Origin: Tumulicola sp039922955
GTDB lineage: Bacteria; Vulcanimicrobiota; Vulcanimicrobiia; Vulcanimicrobiales; Vulcanimicrobiaceae
DNA: 20,097 nucleotides
NCBI GenBank assembly: GCA_039922955.1
Contig: JBDTDR010000191.1
Location: forward strand, 1-20,097
Direction of reading: 5' to 3'
Shown: in pieces, positions 18,231-20,097 of the stretch
Layout: each line of letters opens with the position of its first letter
Position numbering within the stretch: position 1 is the first letter of the stretch
Made by a program: the position numbers and the translations under genes
The notes under the pieces: model-generated
What the model was told of the DNA's origin: nothing
Seen by the model: only the letters and a program-made list of their open reading frames with translations
Database searches by the model: none

Positions 18231-19163
18231 CTATTGCGCCTGCGAGAAGGACTTCATGAGGTCGTGCATGCGCGACGCAATCGACAGTGCGGTATCCCAT
18301 TTGCGCTGCCACATATTGCGTCCAAAGATGAGCCCGACGCAGCCGGCCTCCATCGCAACGCGCGCTTTGTGAATGGTCGCGTCGTCCCCCAACTTGCTGC
18401 CGCCCGAGACGAGCACCAGCGTACGCCCGGCCGACTTGACGACCTTGCGCAAGCCTTCGACGTCGGTGAATTCCAAGGTATTGTACGGCTTGGGCAGCTT
18501 CGCGGCGTCGTCGGCGTTCCAAACCGGCTCGTTGATCTTGACGATGTTGGCGCCGAGTTCGCACGCGACGCGCGCCGCGTAGTCGACGGCATAGAGCGAA
18601 TCGATTCCGCCTTTCGCCTTGACGGCCGCGCCGCGGGGATACGCCCAGATGACCAACGGCATACCGTAGCGGTCGCACTCGCGGCGCACGTCGTTGCACT
18701 GAGCGATGTCGAGGTCTTGAGCCGGACTGCCCACGTACAGCGTGTAACCGACGGCGTCGGCGCCCAGACGAACCGCATCTTCCACCGATGACGTCATCGG
18801 GCTGAAAGCGTCGTCGTCGGACGGGAGATTGGTCTTGCCGTTAACCTTGAGCAGCAGCGGGACGCGACCGGCGTATTTTTTCGCGTACTTTTCGGCCAAC
18901 CCGACGTGCAGGGCGATGCCGGAGAAGTTTCCGCCGACGGCCAGACGATAGATCCAGTCGGTATCGATCGCGTCCGGATTTTCGAAGAAATCGACCGGGC
19001 CGTGCTCGAGGCCTTGGTCGATCGGAAGCATCATCAGCGTACCGTTGCCCGGGCCGTGCTCGTACATGAAGCGGTGGAGACGGGCCCGTTTTCCCGTCGA
19101 GAGGTTCATCTCATCGAACGTGGGGCGCGTCGCCGCGGCGGTGCTTGCGTCGATCGTCGTCAT
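18231..19163 (-). CDS. fbaB: Class I fructose-bisphosphate aldolase (DhnA/FbaB type)
   Basis: This enzyme interconverts fructose 1,6-bisphosphate with dihydroxyacetone phosphate and glyceraldehyde 3-phosphate through a lysine Schiff base. The 310-residue protein carries LMMLPIDQGLEHGP (43-56), VPLLLKVNGKTNL (101-113) and LPLVIWAYPRG (169-178 region). GANIVKINEP (204-213) holds Lys209 as the likely Schiff-base residue. VSGGSKLGDD (252-261) and GLIFGRNMWQR (277-287) form the phosphate-binding loops. It is the metal-independent DhnA/FbaB family shared with archaea, not the class II enzyme. I start it at ATG 19163 (MTTIDAS); the frame is open to 19547, but that extension lies opposite the next gene and has no aldolase sequence. 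It diverges from the reductase at 19246. Confidence 0.94.
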   Translation of the reverse strand: MTTIDASTAAATRPTFDEMNLSTGKRARLHRFMYEHGPGNGTLMMLPIDQGLEHGPVDFFENPDAIDTDWIYRLAVGGNFSGIALHVGLAEKYAKKYAGRVPLLLKVNGKTNLPSDDDAFSPMTSSVEDAVRLGADAVGYTLYVGSPAQDLDIAQCNDVRRECDRYGMPLVIWAYPRGAAVKAKGGIDSLYAVDYAARVACELGANIVKINEPVWNADDAAKLPKPYNTLEFTDVEGLRKVVKSAGRTLVLVSGGSKLGDDATIHKARVAMEAGCVGLIFGRNMWQRKWDTALSIASRMHDLMKSFSQAQ

Positions 19164-19216
19164 AACCGCATCGGCTTCGGCCACCTTCGAACGTGCCCCT
19201 ACGCTGCGGCGGGAAA

Positions 19217-19232
19217 GGCGCCGTGAGGCGCC
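19217..19232. repeat. Inverted repeat in the aldolase / reductase divergent gap
   Basis: GGCGCC-GTGA-GGCGCC is a perfect six-base-pair inverted repeat in the 82-base gap between the two divergent starts (19163 minus, 19246 plus). It lies 13 bases before the plus-strand GTG. A shared operator is possible; in GC-rich DNA such a repeat can also arise by chance. Confidence 0.35.
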
Positions 19233-19245
19233 CAAAGGGCCGCTC

Positions 19246-20097
19246 GTGGGCAAGCCGCACGTTGGATTCATCGGGTTGGGCGCGATGGGCGCGCCGATGG
19301 CGGGATCTTTGCGCCGGGCCGGCTTCGAGGTTACCGCGAGCCCGCATCGGCGCCGCGAGGCGCTGGAGCGGTTACGCGACGAGTACGGCGTAACCGAAGC
19401 CGCCGATCCGGCCCACGTGGCCGCCGCCGCCGAAGTGGTCCTCATCTGCGTTCCCGACGCGCCCCAGGTTGAAGAGGTGCTGTTCGGGGCGAACGGTGTA
19501 GCGGATGGCGCCAAAGCCGGAAGCCTAATCGTGGACATGTCAACCATCTCGCCGGTGGCGTCGCGCCGGTTTGCCGAGCACCTCCAGTCGCGCGGCCTTC
19601 ATTTCATCGACGCTCCGGTCAGCGGCGGCCCGCTGCGCGCCGCCAACGGAACCCTCACGATCATGGCCGGAGCCGATCCGGCGGACTTTGCCCGAGCCGA
19701 GCCGATTCTGCTTGCGATGGGAACGCCCCACCATCTCGGTCCGGTCGGAATGGGCGAGACGGTCAAACTCGTCAATCAGATCGTTATCGCCAACGTGATG
19801 ATCGCCAACATCGAAGCCCTGGTCTTCGCACGGCGCGCGGGCGCCGACTTGAATCGCGTTTGCGAGGTTCTGGCGTCGGCGACCGCCTCGAATTACGTGC
19901 TCGAGCAGTGGCTGCCCAAGACGTGGCTGGCCGGGAGGTTGGAGGGGGGATTCGCACTCGACCTGCTCCGCAAGGATCTTGCGGCCGCGCTCGATGCGGC
20001 GCGGGCTACCGATTATCCGATGCCGGCGACCGGCTTGGCATACCAACTGTATACTGCTCGCTCGGCACAGGGGGACGGTTCGCTGGATTACAGCGCC
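19246..20097 (+). CDS. 3-hydroxyisobutyrate dehydrogenase-family NAD(P) reductase (3' end outside window)
   Basis: From GTG 19246, with AAAGGG six bases upstream, the frame stays open for 284 codons to the window edge. It begins HVGFIGLGAMGAPMAGSLRR (5-24), the Rossmann nucleotide loop GxGxMGxxMA. It then shows VVLICVPDAPQVEEV (64-78), DMSTISP (97-103), the substrate motif DAPVSGGPLRAANGTLTIM (122-140) and GMGETVKLVNQ (168-178) with catalytic Lys174. The C-terminal helical dimer domain runs through LRKDLAAALDAA. Family length is about 290-300, so only the last few residues are missing. Members reduce or oxidise small beta-hydroxyacids (3-hydroxyisobutyrate, tartronate semialdehyde, succinic semialdehyde); the substrate cannot be told from what is visible. 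Confidence 0.92.
   Translation, partial: MGKPHVGFIGLGAMGAPMAGSLRRAGFEVTASPHRRREALERLRDEYGVTEAADPAHVAAAAEVVLICVPDAPQVEEVLFGANGVADGAKAGSLIVDMSTISPVASRRFAEHLQSRGLHFIDAPVSGGPLRAANGTLTIMAGADPADFARAEPILLAMGTPHHLGPVGMGETVKLVNQIVIANVMIANIEALVFARRAGADLNRVCEVLASATASNYVLEQWLPKTWLAGRLEGGFALDLLRKDLAAALDAARATDYPMPATGLAYQLYTARSAQGDGSLDYSA

Noticed and set aside
19164..19547. A 128-residue N-terminal extension of the aldolase
   Set aside because: It is antisense to the well-supported reductase reading frame from 19246 and shows no aldolase motif; the family start fits ATG 19163.
1..20097. A defence island, prophage or mobile element
   Set aside because: No transposase, integrase, nuclease, toxin or direct-repeat boundary is visible, and gene order and composition look uniformly chromosomal.

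Overview
This is a GC-rich (well over 60% by eye), gene-dense chromosomal window from a bacterium. I see no rRNA, tRNA, CRISPR array, insertion sequence or phage gene. The layout rimP-nusA-rnpM-infB-rbfA-nrnA-truB-ribF is the Terrabacteria-style version of the nusA/infB cluster. Together with lipobox lipoproteins, Ala/Pro-rich linkers, frequent GTG/TTG starts and an NHL-like lipoprotein carrying NTVTEY-PPY repeats, it recalls Candidatus Eremiobacterota (WPS-2) or a related uncultured lineage. That placement is inference from memory of the style, not a search.

Left edge (1-2149): a partial pyruvate kinase on the minus strand runs off the window and diverges from a TonB-like, one-pass, Pro/Ala-rich protein. 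Two perfect inverted repeats lie between them.

Translation and RNA operon (2167-10809, plus strand): an excellent sigma70-type promoter precedes a ~370-nt leader with a possible leaderless 31-codon ORF and two terminator-like hairpins. Then come rimP, nusA, rnpM, infB, rbfA, nrnA, a small membrane protein, truB and ribF. Most neighbours overlap by a few bases, so the unit is probably co-transcribed and translationally coupled. The exception is a 115-bp gap with a stem-loop just before infB. A TlpA-like thioredoxin lipoprotein (overlapping ribF by 8 bp) and a seven-bladed propeller lipoprotein (13295 end) follow on the same strand.

Minus-strand pair (13332-16051): a membrane-anchored Hsp100/Clp ATPase with an N-terminal zinc ribbon lies downstream of a secreted SIMPL-domain protein. 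This ATPase is the most unusual protein here: the N domain, the coiled-coil M domain and the ClpP-docking loop region all appear to be missing.

Right part (16149-20097): a GlsB/YeaQ-type membrane protein and a seven-iron-type ferredoxin (plus) meet a protein-L-isoaspartate methyltransferase (minus) tail to tail. A short TM plus zinc-ribbon protein (plus) meets a NifU-type Fe-S scaffold (minus). A class I fructose-bisphosphate aldolase (minus) diverges from a 3-hydroxyisobutyrate dehydrogenase-family reductase (plus) that runs off the right edge. With pyruvate kinase on the left edge, the flanks are central carbon metabolism and the core is ribosome biogenesis and RNA turnover.
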